Shown here: positions 42,538 through 51,518 of the stretch, in pieces
Layout: each line of letters opens with the position of its first letter
How positions within the stretch are numbered: position 1 is the first letter of the stretch
Notes under the pieces: model-generated
Told to the model about the DNA's origin: nothing
Database searches by the model: none
What the model saw: the letters and a program-made list of their open reading frames with translations, nothing else
Assembly: GCF_016722785.1 (NCBI RefSeq)
Contig: NZ_JAEQNE010000003.1
Span: 495,001-559,000 of the forward strand
Source: Ramlibacter monticola
GTDB lineage: Bacteria; Pseudomonadota; Gammaproteobacteria; Burkholderiales; Burkholderiaceae_C
DNA: 64,000 bases
Reading direction: 5' to 3'
Translations under genes and position numbers: made by a program

Positions 42538-44214
42538 ATGAACGACCGCCCCTGGCTGGCTGCCTATCCGCAAGGCGTGCCCGCCGACATCGATCCTTCG
42601 CAGTACCACTCGCTGGTCCAGCTGATGGAGGAGAGCTTCGTCAAGTTCGCCGCCCGCACGGCCTATGTGTTCATGGGCAAGGAAGTGAGCTTCGGCGAGA
42701 CCGACTCCTACAGCCGCGCGCTGGCCGCGTACCTGCAGGGCCTGGGCCTGGCCAAGGGCGACCGGGTGGCGATCATGATGCCCAACGTGCCGCAGTATCC
42801 GGTGGCGGTCGCGGCCATCCTGCGCGCCGGCTGCGTGGTGGTGAACGTCAACCCGCTGTACACGCCGCGCGAACTGGAGCACCAGCTGAAGGACAGCGGC
42901 GCCAAGGCGATCGTCATCATCGAGAACTTCGCCAACACGCTGCAGCAGTGCATCGCGGCGACGCCGGTGAAGCACGTGGTGCTGGCGAGCATGGGCGACA
43001 TGCTGGGCTTCGCCAAGGGCGCGCTGGTCAACTACGTGGTGCGCAAGGTCAAGAAGATGGTGCCGGCGTACAACCTGCCGGGCGCCGTGCGCTACAAGGA
43101 TGCCATCGCCCAGGGCAGCCGCAGCACCGTGCGCAAGCCTGAGATCAAGCCGGACGACGTCGCCGTGCTGCAGTACACCGGCGGCACCACCGGCGTGTCC
43201 AAGGGCGCGGTGCTGCTGCACCGGAACGTGATCGCCAACGTGCTGCAGTCGGAGGCCTGGAACCAGCCCATGATGGGCAAGGTGCCGGCCGGCGAGCAGC
43301 CCACCGGCGTGTGCGCCCTGCCGCTGTACCACATCTTCGCCTTCACGGTCGGCATGATGCTGTCGCTGCGCACCGGCGCGAAGCTGATCCTGATCCCGAA
43401 TCCCCGGGACCTGCCGGCCGTGCTGAACGAGCTGTCCAGGTACAAGTTCCACACCTTCCCGGCGGTCAACACGCTGTTCGGCGGGCTGGCCCGCCACCCC
43501 GACTTCGGCAAGGTGGACTGGTCCAACCTGAAGGTCTCGGTGGGCGGCGGCATGGCGGTGCAGGGCGCCGTGGCGAAGCTGTGGCTGGAGAAGACCGGCT
43601 GCCCGGTGTGCGAGGGCTACGGCCTGTCCGAGACCTCGCCTTCGGCCAGCTGCAACCCCGTGACCAGCAAGGAATTCACCGGCACCATCGGCGTGCCCCT
43701 TTCCTCGACGTGGATGAAGTGCATCGACGACGAGGGCCGGGAGGTGCCGCAGGGCCAGCCGGGCGAGATCGCGATCAAGGGCCCGCAGGTGATGGCGGGC
43801 TACTGGCAGCGCCCCGACGAGACCGCCAAGGTCATGACGGCCGATGGCTGGTTCAAGACCGGCGACATCGGCACCATGGACGAGCGCGGCTACTTCAAGA
43901 TCGTCGACCGCAAGAAGGACATGGTGCTGGTGTCCGGCTTCAACGTGTACCCGAACGAGGTGGAGGACGTGGTCGCGATGCTGCCGGGCGTGGCCGAATG
44001 CGCCGTGGTGGGCGTGCCGGACGACAAGACCGGCGAGGCGGTCAAGCTGGTGATCGTGAAGAAGGATGCATCGCTCACCGAGGACCGGGTGCGCGAGTAC
44101 TGCCGCGCGAACCTGACCGGCTACAAGCAGCCGCGGGTGATCGAGTTCCGCACCGACCTGCCGAAGACGCCGGTGGGCAAGATCCTGCGGCGGGAGCTGC
44201 GGGACAAGAAGTAG
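42538..44214 (+). CDS. Long-chain acyl-CoA synthetase (FadD-like)
   Basis: A 558-aa AMP-forming ligase. Motifs: YTGGTTGVSKGAVL (ATP loop), GYGLSETSP, WFKTGDIGTMDERGYFKIVD and the C-terminal PKTPVGKILRRELR with the catalytic Lys. It activates fatty acids to acyl-CoA. Start ATG 42538 follows TTGGAGA; an in-frame ATG 42 bases upstream has no ribosome-binding site. It lies after pntAB on the same strand with 136 bases between. A long palindrome follows the stop codon. Confidence 0.93.
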   Translation: MNDRPWLAAYPQGVPADIDPSQYHSLVQLMEESFVKFAARTAYVFMGKEVSFGETDSYSRALAAYLQGLGLAKGDRVAIMMPNVPQYPVAVAAILRAGCVVVNVNPLYTPRELEHQLKDSGAKAIVIIENFANTLQQCIAATPVKHVVLASMGDMLGFAKGALVNYVVRKVKKMVPAYNLPGAVRYKDAIAQGSRSTVRKPEIKPDDVAVLQYTGGTTGVSKGAVLLHRNVIANVLQSEAWNQPMMGKVPAGEQPTGVCALPLYHIFAFTVGMMLSLRTGAKLILIPNPRDLPAVLNELSRYKFHTFPAVNTLFGGLARHPDFGKVDWSNLKVSVGGGMAVQGAVAKLWLEKTGCPVCEGYGLSETSPSASCNPVTSKEFTGTIGVPLSSTWMKCIDDEGREVPQGQPGEIAIKGPQVMAGYWQRPDETAKVMTADGWFKTGDIGTMDERGYFKIVDRKKDMVLVSGFNVYPNEVEDVVAMLPGVAECAVVGVPDDKTGEAVKLVIVKKDASLTEDRVREYCRANLTGYKQPRVIEFRTDLPKTPVGKILRRELRDKK

Positions 44215-44225
44215 GAAACAGCCAG

Positions 44226-44338
44226 AACGCAAAAGCCGCAAAGGGGACGCGAAAGCCGCGAAAGGACAGGTGGGGAAGCCCTTCCTGGAGTGCTCTTTCT
44301 ATTTGCGGTTTTTGCGTCGCCTTCGCGGCTTTTGCGTT
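44226..44338. repeat. Long palindromic intergenic repeat before dppB
   Basis: A 45-base left arm starting AACGCAAAAGCCGC at 44226 is matched by a right arm ending GCGGCTTTTGCGTT at 44338; the outer 14 bases pair perfectly and most of the rest pair too. Each arm has an internal period near 20 bases (ACGCAAAAGCCGCAAAGG, then ACGCGAAAGCCGCGAAAGG). It can fold into a long hairpin. A relative lies at 46300-46445. Confidence 0.8.
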
Positions 44339-44373
44339 AAGAAGTTTCCAGACATTGCGCGACAATCGCGCCC

Positions 44374-45387
44374 ATGTTCCGTTTCATCCTGACCCGCCTG
44401 TCGCTGGTCATCCCGACCTTCTTCGGGATGACGCTGCTGGCGTTCTTCCTGATCCGGCTGGTTCCCGGCGATCCCATCGAGACCATGGCCGGCGAGCGCG
44501 GCATCGACCCCGCGCGCCATGCCAAGCTGGTGCAGGAATACGGCTTCGACAAGCCGGTCCTGGTGCAGTACGGCATCTACATCTCGCGCGTGATGAACGG
44601 GGACCTGGGCAAGTCCGTCATCACCCAGGAGCCGGTGATCCGCGAGTTCCTCGCGCTGTTCCCCGCGACCATCGAGCTCGCGGTCTGCGCGATCCTGTTC
44701 GCGCTGCTGCTCGGGATCCCGGCGGGCATCGTCGCGGCGGTCCGGCGCAATTCGGTGTTCGACCACGGCGTGATGGCCACCTCGCTGACCGGCTACTCGA
44801 TGCCGATCTTCTGGTGGGGGCTGCTGCTGATCCTGCTGTTCTCGGTGCAGCTCGGATGGACGCCGGTGTCCGGCCGGCTGGCGGTGCAGTACTACATCGA
44901 GCCGAAGACCGGCTTCCTGCTGATCGACTCGCTGCTGTCCGACGAGAAGGGCGCCTTCCTCTCCGCGCTGAAGCACCTCGTGCTGCCGGCGATCGTGCTG
45001 GGTACCAATCCGCTGGCGGTGATCGCGCGCATGACGCGCTCGGCCATGCTGGAGGTGCTGGGCGAGGATTACATCCGCACCGCGCGGGCCAAGGGCCTGC
45101 CGCCGCTGCGCGTGATCGGCGTGCACGCGCTGCGCAACGCGCTGATCCCCGTGGTCACCGTGATCGGGCTGCAGGTCGGCGTGCTGTTCACCGGCGCCAT
45201 CCTCACCGAGACCATCTTCTCCTGGCCGGGCGTCGGCAAGTGGCTGATCGAGGCGATCAACCGGCGCGACTACCCGGTGCTGCAGGGCGGCATGCTGCTG
45301 CTCGGCGTGATGGTGATGACCGTGAACCTGCTGGTCGACGTGGCCTACGGCCTGATCAATCCGCGCATCCGCCAGGGAGGCCACTGA
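44374..45387 (+). CDS. dppB: Dipeptide ABC transporter permease DppB
   Basis: A 337-aa permease with six membrane segments, beginning FRFILTRLSLVIPTFFGMTLLAF as DppB/OppB proteins do (residues 2-24), and with the EAA loop in EDYIRTARAKGLPPLRVI. It forms the channel with DppC. The ATG at 44374 has no Shine-Dalgarno; GACAAT (44361-44366) lies just before it, suggesting a very short or absent leader. A long palindrome ends 35 bases upstream. Confidence 0.94.
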   Translation: MFRFILTRLSLVIPTFFGMTLLAFFLIRLVPGDPIETMAGERGIDPARHAKLVQEYGFDKPVLVQYGIYISRVMNGDLGKSVITQEPVIREFLALFPATIELAVCAILFALLLGIPAGIVAAVRRNSVFDHGVMATSLTGYSMPIFWWGLLLILLFSVQLGWTPVSGRLAVQYYIEPKTGFLLIDSLLSDEKGAFLSALKHLVLPAIVLGTNPLAVIARMTRSAMLEVLGEDYIRTARAKGLPPLRVIGVHALRNALIPVVTVIGLQVGVLFTGAILTETIFSWPGVGKWLIEAINRRDYPVLQGGMLLLGVMVMTVNLLVDVAYGLINPRIRQGGH

Positions 45388-45388
45388 A

Positions 45389-46291
45389 ATGAGCGCCGTG
45401 CTTCCCCCCGCCGCGACCGTGCCCGCCGCCCCGCCGGGGCCGCTGCGCGAGTTCTGGATCTCGTTCTCCGCCAACAAGGGCGCCGTCGGCGGCATGGCGG
45501 TGGTCGCCTTCCTGCTGCTGCTGGCGCTGTTCGCGCCCTGGATCGCGCCGCACGCGCCCGACGTCACCAACAGCGCGGCCTTCCTCAAGCCGCCGGCGTG
45601 GCAGGAGGGCGGCTCGGTGCAGTACCTGCTGGGCACCGACGCGATCGGCCGCGACATCCTCTCGCGCCTGATCTGGGGCTCGCGCCTGTCGCTGTCGATC
45701 GGCCTCGCGGTGGTGGCGATCGCGATGGCGGTGGGCATCGCGCTGGGCCTCGTCGCAGGCTTCGCGCGGGGGATCACCGAGATCACCATCATGCGCTTCA
45801 TGGACATCCTGCTGACGCTGCCCAGCCTGCTGCTGGCCATCGTCATCGTGGCGATACTGGGGCCGGGGCTGGTCAACGCGATGCTGGCGGTGGCGGTGGT
45901 GGTGCTGCCGCACTACGTGCGCATCACGCGTGCCGCGGTGATCGCCGAGACTTCGCGGGACTACGTGACGGCCGCGCGCGTCAGCGGCGCCGGCACGCTG
46001 CGGCTGATGTTCAGCGAGGTGCTGCCCAACTGCGCGGCGCCGCTGATCGTGCAAGCCTCGCTGGGCGTCTCGACCGCCATCCTCGACGCCGCGGCACTGG
46101 GCTTCCTGGGCCTGGGCGCGCAGCCGCCCTCGCCCGAATGGGGAACGATGCTGGCCGATGCGCGCGAATTCGTGCTGCGCGCCTGGTGGGTCGTGACCTT
46201 TCCCGGCCTGATGATCCTGGTCGCCGTGCTCGCCTTCAACCTGATGGGCGATGGCCTGCGCGATGCGCTGGATCCGAAGTTGAAGCGTTGA
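45389..46291 (+). CDS. dppC: Dipeptide ABC transporter permease DppC
   Basis: A 300-aa permease of the OppC type: the N-terminal EFWISFSANKGAVGG, the LLGTDAIGRDILSRLIWG segment and the EAA loop TSRDYVTAARVSGAG are visible. AGGGAGG precedes the ATG at 45389. It follows dppB after one base. A second long palindrome separates it from dppD. Confidence 0.95.
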   Translation: MSAVLPPAATVPAAPPGPLREFWISFSANKGAVGGMAVVAFLLLLALFAPWIAPHAPDVTNSAAFLKPPAWQEGGSVQYLLGTDAIGRDILSRLIWGSRLSLSIGLAVVAIAMAVGIALGLVAGFARGITEITIMRFMDILLTLPSLLLAIVIVAILGPGLVNAMLAVAVVVLPHYVRITRAAVIAETSRDYVTAARVSGAGTLRLMFSEVLPNCAAPLIVQASLGVSTAILDAAALGFLGLGAQPPSPEWGTMLADAREFVLRAWWVVTFPGLMILVAVLAFNLMGDGLRDALDPKLKR

Positions 46292-46299
46292 ACGAAGTC

Positions 46300-46445
46300 A
46301 AAACCCAACAGCCGAACGCAGAGGGCGCAAAGGATTCGCAGAAGACGCAGAAGGAATGCAATGAAATGAATGAAATCCTTCCCTGGTTTTCTTCTGCGTC
46401 CTCTGCGCAATCTCTGCGCCCTCTGCGTTCGGTATCTGGTTTTTA
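46300..46445. repeat. Long palindromic intergenic repeat between dppC and dppD
   Basis: The left arm (AAAACCC...CCGAACGCAGAGGGCGCA) and the right arm ending at 46445 pair over more than 50 bases with few mismatches around a loop near 46365-46384. The arms contain CGCAGAGG-like units about every 10 bases. It belongs to the same class as 44226-44338. It ends 3 bases before the dppD ATG, leaving that gene without a normal ribosome-binding site. Confidence 0.82.
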
Positions 46446-46448
46446 ACC

Positions 46449-47471
46449 ATGCCCCTTTTAGAAATCGAAGACCTCCACGTCGAATTCCCCACCCAGGGCA
46501 GCGTGATGCACGCCGTGGAGGGCGTGAGCCTCACGCTGGAACAGGGCGAGGTGCTGGGCATCGTCGGCGAGTCCGGCTCCGGCAAGAGCGTGACCATGAT
46601 GGCCCTCATGGGCCTGATCGCCTGGCCCGGGCGCGTGCGCGCGAAGACGCTGCGCTTCGCCGGCAACGACCTGCTGGGCATCTCCCACAAGGAGCGCCGG
46701 CGCCTCGTGGGCAAGGACATGGCCATGATCTTCCAGGAGCCCACGACCAGCCTGAACCCCTGCTTCACCATCGGCTACCAGCTGGTGGAGGCCCTGCTGC
46801 AGCATTCGCCGCTGGACAAGAAGGGCGCCCACCGCCAGGCCATCGAGCTGCTGGAACAGGTGGGCATCCCGGCCGCGGCCTCGCGCATGAACGACTACCC
46901 GCACCAGCTCTCCGGCGGCATGAACCAGCGGGTGATGATCGCGATGGCGATCTCCTGCAACCCGCGCCTGCTGATCGCCGACGAGCCGACCACCGCGCTG
47001 GACGTGACGATCCAGGCCCAGATCCTCGACCTGCTGCGCAACCTGCAGAAGGACCGCGGCATGGCCCTGGTGCTGATCACGCACAACATGGGCGTGGTCA
47101 GCGAGATGGCGCAGCGCGTGGCCGTGATGTACGCCGGCCAGGTGATGGAGCAGCAGCGCGTGGACAAGCTGTTCGCCGAGCCGCAGCACCCCTACACCGA
47201 AGCCCTGCTGGCCGCGCTGCCGGAGCAGGGCGAAGTGGGCCACCGGCTCGCCACCATTCCCGGCGTGGTGCCCGGCGTGTTCGACCGCCCGGGCGGCTGC
47301 CTGTTCGCGCCGCGCTGCGCCTATGCCACCGCGCATTCGCAGGCCGCGCGGCCCGAGCTGCGCGCCTGGCAGGGCGGGCAGGTGCGCTGCCACTATCCGC
47401 TGGGGGATTCCGAGCGGGGCGTGAAGATGGAACGCGACAAGCCGGTGCGCGTGCAGCAGGAGGTGGCATGA
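46449..47471 (+). CDS. dppD: Dipeptide ABC transporter ATP-binding protein DppD
   Basis: A 340-aa ABC ATPase: Walker [10 protein letters not shown], signature [12 protein letters not shown], Walker [13 protein letters not shown], and the C-terminal oligopeptide-transporter cysteine motif ([12 protein letters not shown] ... VRCHYPL) which in relatives holds an iron-sulfur cluster. The ATG at 46449 follows TTTTAACC with no Shine-Dalgarno. It overlaps dppF by 4 bases (ATGA). Confidence 0.95.
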   Translation: MPLLEIEDLHVEFPTQGSVMHAVEGVSLTLEQGEVLGIVGESGSGKSVTMMALMGLIAWPGRVRAKTLRFAGNDLLGISHKERRRLVGKDMAMIFQEPTTSLNPCFTIGYQLVEALLQHSPLDKKGAHRQAIELLEQVGIPAAASRMNDYPHQLSGGMNQRVMIAMAISCNPRLLIADEPTTALDVTIQAQILDLLRNLQKDRGMALVLITHNMGVVSEMAQRVAVMYAGQVMEQQRVDKLFAEPQHPYTEALLAALPEQGEVGHRLATIPGVVPGVFDRPGGCLFAPRCAYATAHSQAARPELRAWQGGQVRCHYPLGDSERGVKMERDKPVRVQQEVA

Positions 47472-48487
47472 GCAGGGTCGTCGTCGAAGCGAAGGACCTG
47501 CGCAAGGTCTACCCGATCCGCCGCGGCATGTTCCGCGAGCCGGCGCAGCTGCAGGCGGTCGGCGGCGTGTCCTTCACGCTGGAAGAGGGGCGCACGCTCG
47601 CGGTGGTGGGCGAGTCGGGCTGCGGCAAGTCCACGCTGGCGCGCATGGTGTCGCTGATCGAGAAGCCCACGCACGGCTCGCTGGTGCTGGACGGCACCGA
47701 CGCGGTGAACCCGCCCGCCAGCGAAACCAGGCGCCTGCGGCAGGCGGTGCAGCTGGTGTTCCAGAACCCCTACGGCTCGCTCAATCCGCGCAAGAAGATC
47801 AGCGCGGTGCTGGAGGCGCCGCTGGCGATCAACACGGACCTGAAGGCCGCCGAGCGCGCCGAGCGGGCCCGCGCGATGCTCGCGCAGGTGGGCCTGCGGC
47901 CCGAGTACGCCAACCGCTACCCGCACATGTTCTCCGGCGGCCAGCGCCAGCGCATCGCGATCGCCCGCGCGCTGATGCCCGGGCCGAAGCTGGTGGTGGC
48001 GGACGAGCCGGTGTCGGCGCTCGACGTGTCGATCCAGGCCCAGGTCCTGAACCTTCTCGCGGACCTGCAGCAGGAACTCAAGCTGGCTTACCTGTTCATC
48101 TCGCACGACCTCGCCGTCGTGCGTCACATCGCGCACGACGTGCTGGTGATGTACCTCGGTCACGTGATGGAGCAGGGCCCGCGGCAGAAGATCTTCGGCC
48201 GCCCGCTGCACCCGTACACGCACGCGTTGCTGGCCTCCACGCCGGGCATCGGCGGGCGCAGCCGCAAGCGCATCGTGCTGCAGGGCGAACTGCCCTCGCC
48301 GCTGCATCCGCCGGCGGGCTGCGTGTTCTCGAGCCGCTGCCCGTACGCGCAGGAGGTCTGCCACGCGCAGCGCCCGCTGCCGCGGCCGGTGGACGAGCGC
48401 CTCGTAGCCTGTCACTTTGCGGACGACTTCCTGGTCAAGGGTTTCCCCGAGGAGCAGGAGGCCCGAAACACGGCCGTGCCCGCCTGA
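47468..48487 (+). CDS. dppF: Dipeptide ABC transporter ATP-binding protein DppF
   Basis: A 339-aa ABC ATPase: Walker [11 protein letters not shown]-loop [12 protein letters not shown], signature [12 protein letters not shown], Walker [13 protein letters not shown], and the C-terminal [15 protein letters not shown] cysteine region. It pairs with DppD to power uptake. Start ATG 47468 overlaps the dppD stop. The substrate-binding protein gene follows after 49 bases, an unusual order since dppA is usually first. Confidence 0.95.
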   Translation: MSRVVVEAKDLRKVYPIRRGMFREPAQLQAVGGVSFTLEEGRTLAVVGESGCGKSTLARMVSLIEKPTHGSLVLDGTDAVNPPASETRRLRQAVQLVFQNPYGSLNPRKKISAVLEAPLAINTDLKAAERAERARAMLAQVGLRPEYANRYPHMFSGGQRQRIAIARALMPGPKLVVADEPVSALDVSIQAQVLNLLADLQQELKLAYLFISHDLAVVRHIAHDVLVMYLGHVMEQGPRQKIFGRPLHPYTHALLASTPGIGGRSRKRIVLQGELPSPLHPPAGCVFSSRCPYAQEVCHAQRPLPRPVDERLVACHFADDFLVKGFPEEQEARNTAVPA

Positions 48488-48536
48488 GAATGATGGCCTT
48501 TCCCGGTGCAGGCCGGAACCCAATCAAGGAGCCCCT

Positions 48537-50138
48537 ATGAAGCGTGTCCCCTTCAGCAAGCATTTCGCCATCGCCGCACTGGCGCTCGCCGCCGCGGCGG
48601 GCGCCGGCGCCAAGACGCTGGTGTTCTGCTCCGAAGGCAGCCCCGAGAACTTCTATCCCGGCGTCAACACGACCGGCACCTCGTTCGACGCCAGCGAGCC
48701 GGTCTACAACCGCCTGGTCGAATTCGAGCGCGGCGGCACCAAGGTCGTGCCCGGCCTGGCCGAGACGTGGGACATCTCCGCCGACGGCACGGTCTACACG
48801 TTCCACCTGCGCAAGGGCGTGAAGTGGCACAACCACCGCGCCTTCAAGCCCACGCGCGACTTCAACGCCGACGACGTGCTGTTCGCATTCGAGCGCCAGT
48901 GGAAGGAGGACCATCCCTTCTTCAAGGTCACCAGCACCAACCACTCGTACTTCAACGACATGGGCCTGCCCAAGCTGCTGAAGTCGGTGGAGAAGGTGGA
49001 CGACGCCACCATCCGCATCACGCTGAACAAGCCCGAGGCGCCCTTTCTCGCCAACCTGGCCATGCCCTACGCGGCGGTCCAGTCGAAGGAATACGCCGAC
49101 GCGATGCTGAAGGCCGGCACGCCCGAGAAGATCGACCAGGAGCCGATCGGCACCGGGCCCTTCTTCCTGGTCCAGTACCAGAAGGACGCGGTGATCCGCT
49201 ACAAGGCCTTCCCGCAGTACTGGGGCGGCAAGGCCAAGCTGGACGACCTGGTCTACTCGATCACGCCGGATGCCTCCGTGCGCTGGGCCAAGCTGCAGAA
49301 GGGCGAGTGCCACGTCATGCCCTACCCGAACCCGGCCGACCTCGAGGCGATCCGCAAGGACCCGAAGGTGCAGGTGCTGGAGCAGCCGGGCCTGAACATC
49401 GGCTACATGGCGTACAACGTGACGAAGAAGCCCTTCGACGACGTGCGCGTGCGCAAGGCCGTCAGCATGGCGATCAACCGCAAGGCCATCCTCGACGGCG
49501 TGTACCTGGGCACCGGCGTGATCGCCAAGAACCCGATCCCGCCGACCATGTCCGCGTACAACGACGCGATCAAGGACGACCCCTACGATCCGGAAGGCGC
49601 GAAGAAGCTGCTGGCGCAGGCCGGCCTGAAGGACGGCTTCACCACCGACCTGTGGGCCATGCCGGTGCAGCGCCCCTACAACCCGAACGCCAAGCGCATC
49701 GCCGAACTGATGCAGGCCGACCTGGCCAAGATCGGCGTGAAGGTCGAGATCAAGACCTTCGAGTGGGGCGAGTACCGCAAGCGCATGCAGAACGGCGAGC
49801 ACCAGATGGGCATGCTGGGCTGGACGGGCGACAACGGCGACCCGGACAACTTCCTGCACACCCTCCTGGGCTGCGACTCGGCCAAGACCAACGGCTCCAA
49901 CGTGGCCAAGTTCTGCTACCAGCCCTTCGAGGACCTGGTGCTGAAGGCCAAGACGGTGACCAAGCCGGCCGACCGCGACGCGCTGTACAAGCAGGCGCAG
50001 GTGATCTTCAAGCAGCAGGAGCCCTGGCTGACCATCGCCCACGCGGTGCAGCTGAAGCCGGTGCGCAAGGAAGTCGTCGACTTCAAGCTGAGCCCCTTCG
50101 GCCGCCACACCTTCTACGGCGTGGACATCAAGGAGTAA
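48537..50138 (+). CDS. dppA: Dipeptide-binding protein DppA
   Basis: A 533-aa periplasmic receptor. The signal peptide (1-25) ends GAGA. The mature start [14 protein letters not shown] and the late segments [15 protein letters not shown] and [13 protein letters not shown] closely follow E. coli DppA. AAGGAG lies 5 bases before the ATG at 48537. Located last in dppBCDFA. In relatives DppA also binds haem or delta-aminolevulinate; that was not judged here. A terminator hairpin follows. Confidence 0.95.
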   Translation: MKRVPFSKHFAIAALALAAAAGAGAKTLVFCSEGSPENFYPGVNTTGTSFDASEPVYNRLVEFERGGTKVVPGLAETWDISADGTVYTFHLRKGVKWHNHRAFKPTRDFNADDVLFAFERQWKEDHPFFKVTSTNHSYFNDMGLPKLLKSVEKVDDATIRITLNKPEAPFLANLAMPYAAVQSKEYADAMLKAGTPEKIDQEPIGTGPFFLVQYQKDAVIRYKAFPQYWGGKAKLDDLVYSITPDASVRWAKLQKGECHVMPYPNPADLEAIRKDPKVQVLEQPGLNIGYMAYNVTKKPFDDVRVRKAVSMAINRKAILDGVYLGTGVIAKNPIPPTMSAYNDAIKDDPYDPEGAKKLLAQAGLKDGFTTDLWAMPVQRPYNPNAKRIAELMQADLAKIGVKVEIKTFEWGEYRKRMQNGEHQMGMLGWTGDNGDPDNFLHTLLGCDSAKTNGSNVAKFCYQPFEDLVLKAKTVTKPADRDALYKQAQVIFKQQEPWLTIAHAVQLKPVRKEVVDFKLSPFGRHTFYGVDIKE

Positions 50139-50143
50139 TCCCG

Positions 50144-50163
50144 TCATCCCGCGAGGGCGGGAT
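50144..50163. repeat. Short palindrome (CATCCCGC...GCGGGATG)
   Basis: CATCCCGC and GCGGGATG pair around a GAGG loop just after dppA. A related unit, ATCCCGCGAAGGCGGG, lies after hprK (59056-59071). It resembles the small REP-type units scattered in proteobacterial genomes. Confidence 0.6.
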
Positions 50164-50180
50164 GCAGGGCTTCCCCGGAA

Positions 50181-50206
50181 GGGCCGCGCGAGCGGCCCTT
50201 TTTCTT
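50181..50206 (+). terminator. Terminator of the dpp operon
   Basis: GGGCCGC and GCGGCCC pair around a GCGA loop, directly followed by TTTTTCTTT. This is a classic Rho-independent terminator 43 bases after dppA. Confidence 0.85.
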
Positions 50207-50349
50207 TGCTACTTCGCGAGGCGAACAGGCCCTACGTGGTCCCGCGCACCGCGCGGATCAGGCAGCTTCCCTCGCGCACCTGCTTCTTGCGGCGGCCGGC
50301 TTGCGGCACGCGTCAACGGAGCCGCTGCGCCCGAACCCGGCGCGGCGCA

Positions 50350-50475
50350 GGACCAGAGCGGGGCTGTCCGGCTCGGCGACATAAAGGAGGAGGCGCGGGC
50401 GCCGCGCTCACCCGGGGCGCGGTTCTCATCCGCGCCGGGGGACAGTCGCAGAGACGGACAGCCCCGCTCTGGTCC
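50350..50475. repeat. Perfect 21-bp inverted repeat, intergenic
   Basis: A 21-base arm starting GGACCAGAGCGGGGCTG at 50350-50370 is repeated in exact reverse complement at 50455-50475. The 84-base interior is GC-rich with smaller self-complementary parts (GCGCGGGCGCCGCGC). The 432-base gap between dppA and the microprotein gene holds this element and the dpp terminator, and no convincing gene. It may be a non-autonomous palindromic element. Confidence 0.75.
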
Positions 50476-50570
50476 GGCAAGAAAGCCAGTGCGCCCACCC
50501 GCGGCTTCCCGCATCCGGCGGGTATGAACCCCCTCCAGCAGCCTCCCCGGAAGAACCTTTCCTTCCGACC

Positions 50571-50654
50571 TCAGAAGATCAGCTTCCCCAGTCCCAACAG
50601 GACCAGCAGCCCCACGAGGAAGATGATGCCGATGATCCACAGGATGACTCTCAT
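50571..50654 (-). CDS. 27-aa hydrophobic membrane microprotein
   Basis: A 27-codon frame with an ATG at 50654 and a TGA ending at 50571. The peptide (MRVILWIIGIIFLVG, then LLVLLGLGKLIF) is one transmembrane helix with a single basic residue at each end. A good AAGGGAG lies 7 bases before the start. Below normal gene-calling length. The combination of ribosome-binding site and clean amphipathic ends supports a real gene; no homologue can be named. Confidence 0.55.
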   Translation of the reverse strand: MRVILWIIGIIFLVGLLVLLGLGKLIF

Positions 50655-50755
50655 GTCCGGGCTCCCTTAGACGATCGCCCGAGTCTGGCCGAACGCAGCC
50701 GCGGCGAAGTAGGCCATCCTTGATGGCGGCGGTCCGGCTTTCTCGGCTTTTCACG

Positions 50756-50761
50756 CACAAT
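50756..50761 (+). promoter_or_regulatory. -10-like box of mtnN next to the start codon
   Basis: CACAAT ends 6 bases before the mtnN ATG, with no Shine-Dalgarno sequence. Same arrangement as at pyrF and mnmA. Confidence 0.33.
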
Positions 50762-50767
50762 CCGCCC

Positions 50768-51463
50768 ATGCGAACCGCCATCGTCAGTGCCATGCAGGAG
50801 GAACTCTCCGCCGTGCTCGCCCTGCTCCCCGACGAGCAGAAGCAGGCCGTCGGCGGACGCGACTACTGGGTCGGGCACCTGCACGGGCAGGAGGTCGTGG
50901 CGGTGCTCTCGCGCATCGGCAAGGTGGCGGCGGCAACCACGGCCACCGCGCTGATCGAACGCTTCGGCGTCGATCGCATCGTCTTCACCGGCGTCGCCGG
51001 CGGACTGGCGCCGGGCGTGAACCGGGGCGACGTGGTGATCGCCCGCAGCTTCCTGCAGCACGACCTCGACGCCTCGCCGCTGTTCCCGCGCTACGAGGTG
51101 CCGCTCTATGGCACCGCGCAGTTCGACACGGATCCCGCGCTCACGGAACAACTGGCCGCCGCCGTGCGCAAGGCGCTGCACGGCACGCACGTGCACAGCG
51201 GCCTCGTCGTGAGCGGGGACCGCTTCGTCGCCAGCGCCCTCGAGAGCCAGGCCCTGCAGCGCGCGCTGCCCGAGGCCCTCGCAGTGGAGATGGAAGGGGC
51301 GGCCTTCGCCCAGGTCTGCCGCGACTACGGCCTGCCCTTCGCGGCGGTGCGCACGGTCTCCGACCGTGCCGACGACGAAGCGCACGGCGACTTCCTCAGC
51401 TTCATCGACCAGGTGGCGAGCCGCCATTCGGCGGCCATCGTGAAGGCCTTGCTGGAAGGCTGA
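50768..51463 (+). CDS. mtnN: 5'-methylthioadenosine/S-adenosylhomocysteine nucleosidase
   Basis: A 231-aa purine nucleosidase that cleaves adenine from methylthioadenosine and S-adenosylhomocysteine, recycling SAM by-products and feeding LuxS/AI-2 chemistry where present. TAIVSAMQEELSAV, FTGVAGGLAPGVNRGDVVIA and AVEMEGAAFAQVC (catalytic Glu region) with VRTVSDRADDEAH are family marks. ATG 50768 is chosen; an in-frame ATG 48 bases upstream adds residues not found in the family. Confidence 0.95.
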   Translation: MRTAIVSAMQEELSAVLALLPDEQKQAVGGRDYWVGHLHGQEVVAVLSRIGKVAAATTATALIERFGVDRIVFTGVAGGLAPGVNRGDVVIARSFLQHDLDASPLFPRYEVPLYGTAQFDTDPALTEQLAAAVRKALHGTHVHSGLVVSGDRFVASALESQALQRALPEALAVEMEGAAFAQVCRDYGLPFAAVRTVSDRADDEAHGDFLSFIDQVASRHSAAIVKALLEG

Positions 51464-51518
51464 GGCCTCTCGGCTCCTCGAGGTCGAACGGCACGCTGAA
51501 CCAGGATTCCTGCGCGCT

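Noticed and set aside
44226..46445. Insertion-sequence ends flanking dppBC
   Set aside because: There is no transposase, no target-site duplication was evident, and each element is itself a hairpin, unlike single terminal repeats.
46298..46771. Minus-strand frame with [17 protein letters not shown] sequence
   Set aside because: This peptide type arises from translation of the intergenic palindrome and is a well-known kind of false gene call.
50206..50793. Open frames on both strands around the 21-bp inverted repeat
   Set aside because: They read through the palindrome, are Arg/Pro/Ala-rich and lack start signals; only the 27-codon gene has a credible ribosome-binding site.
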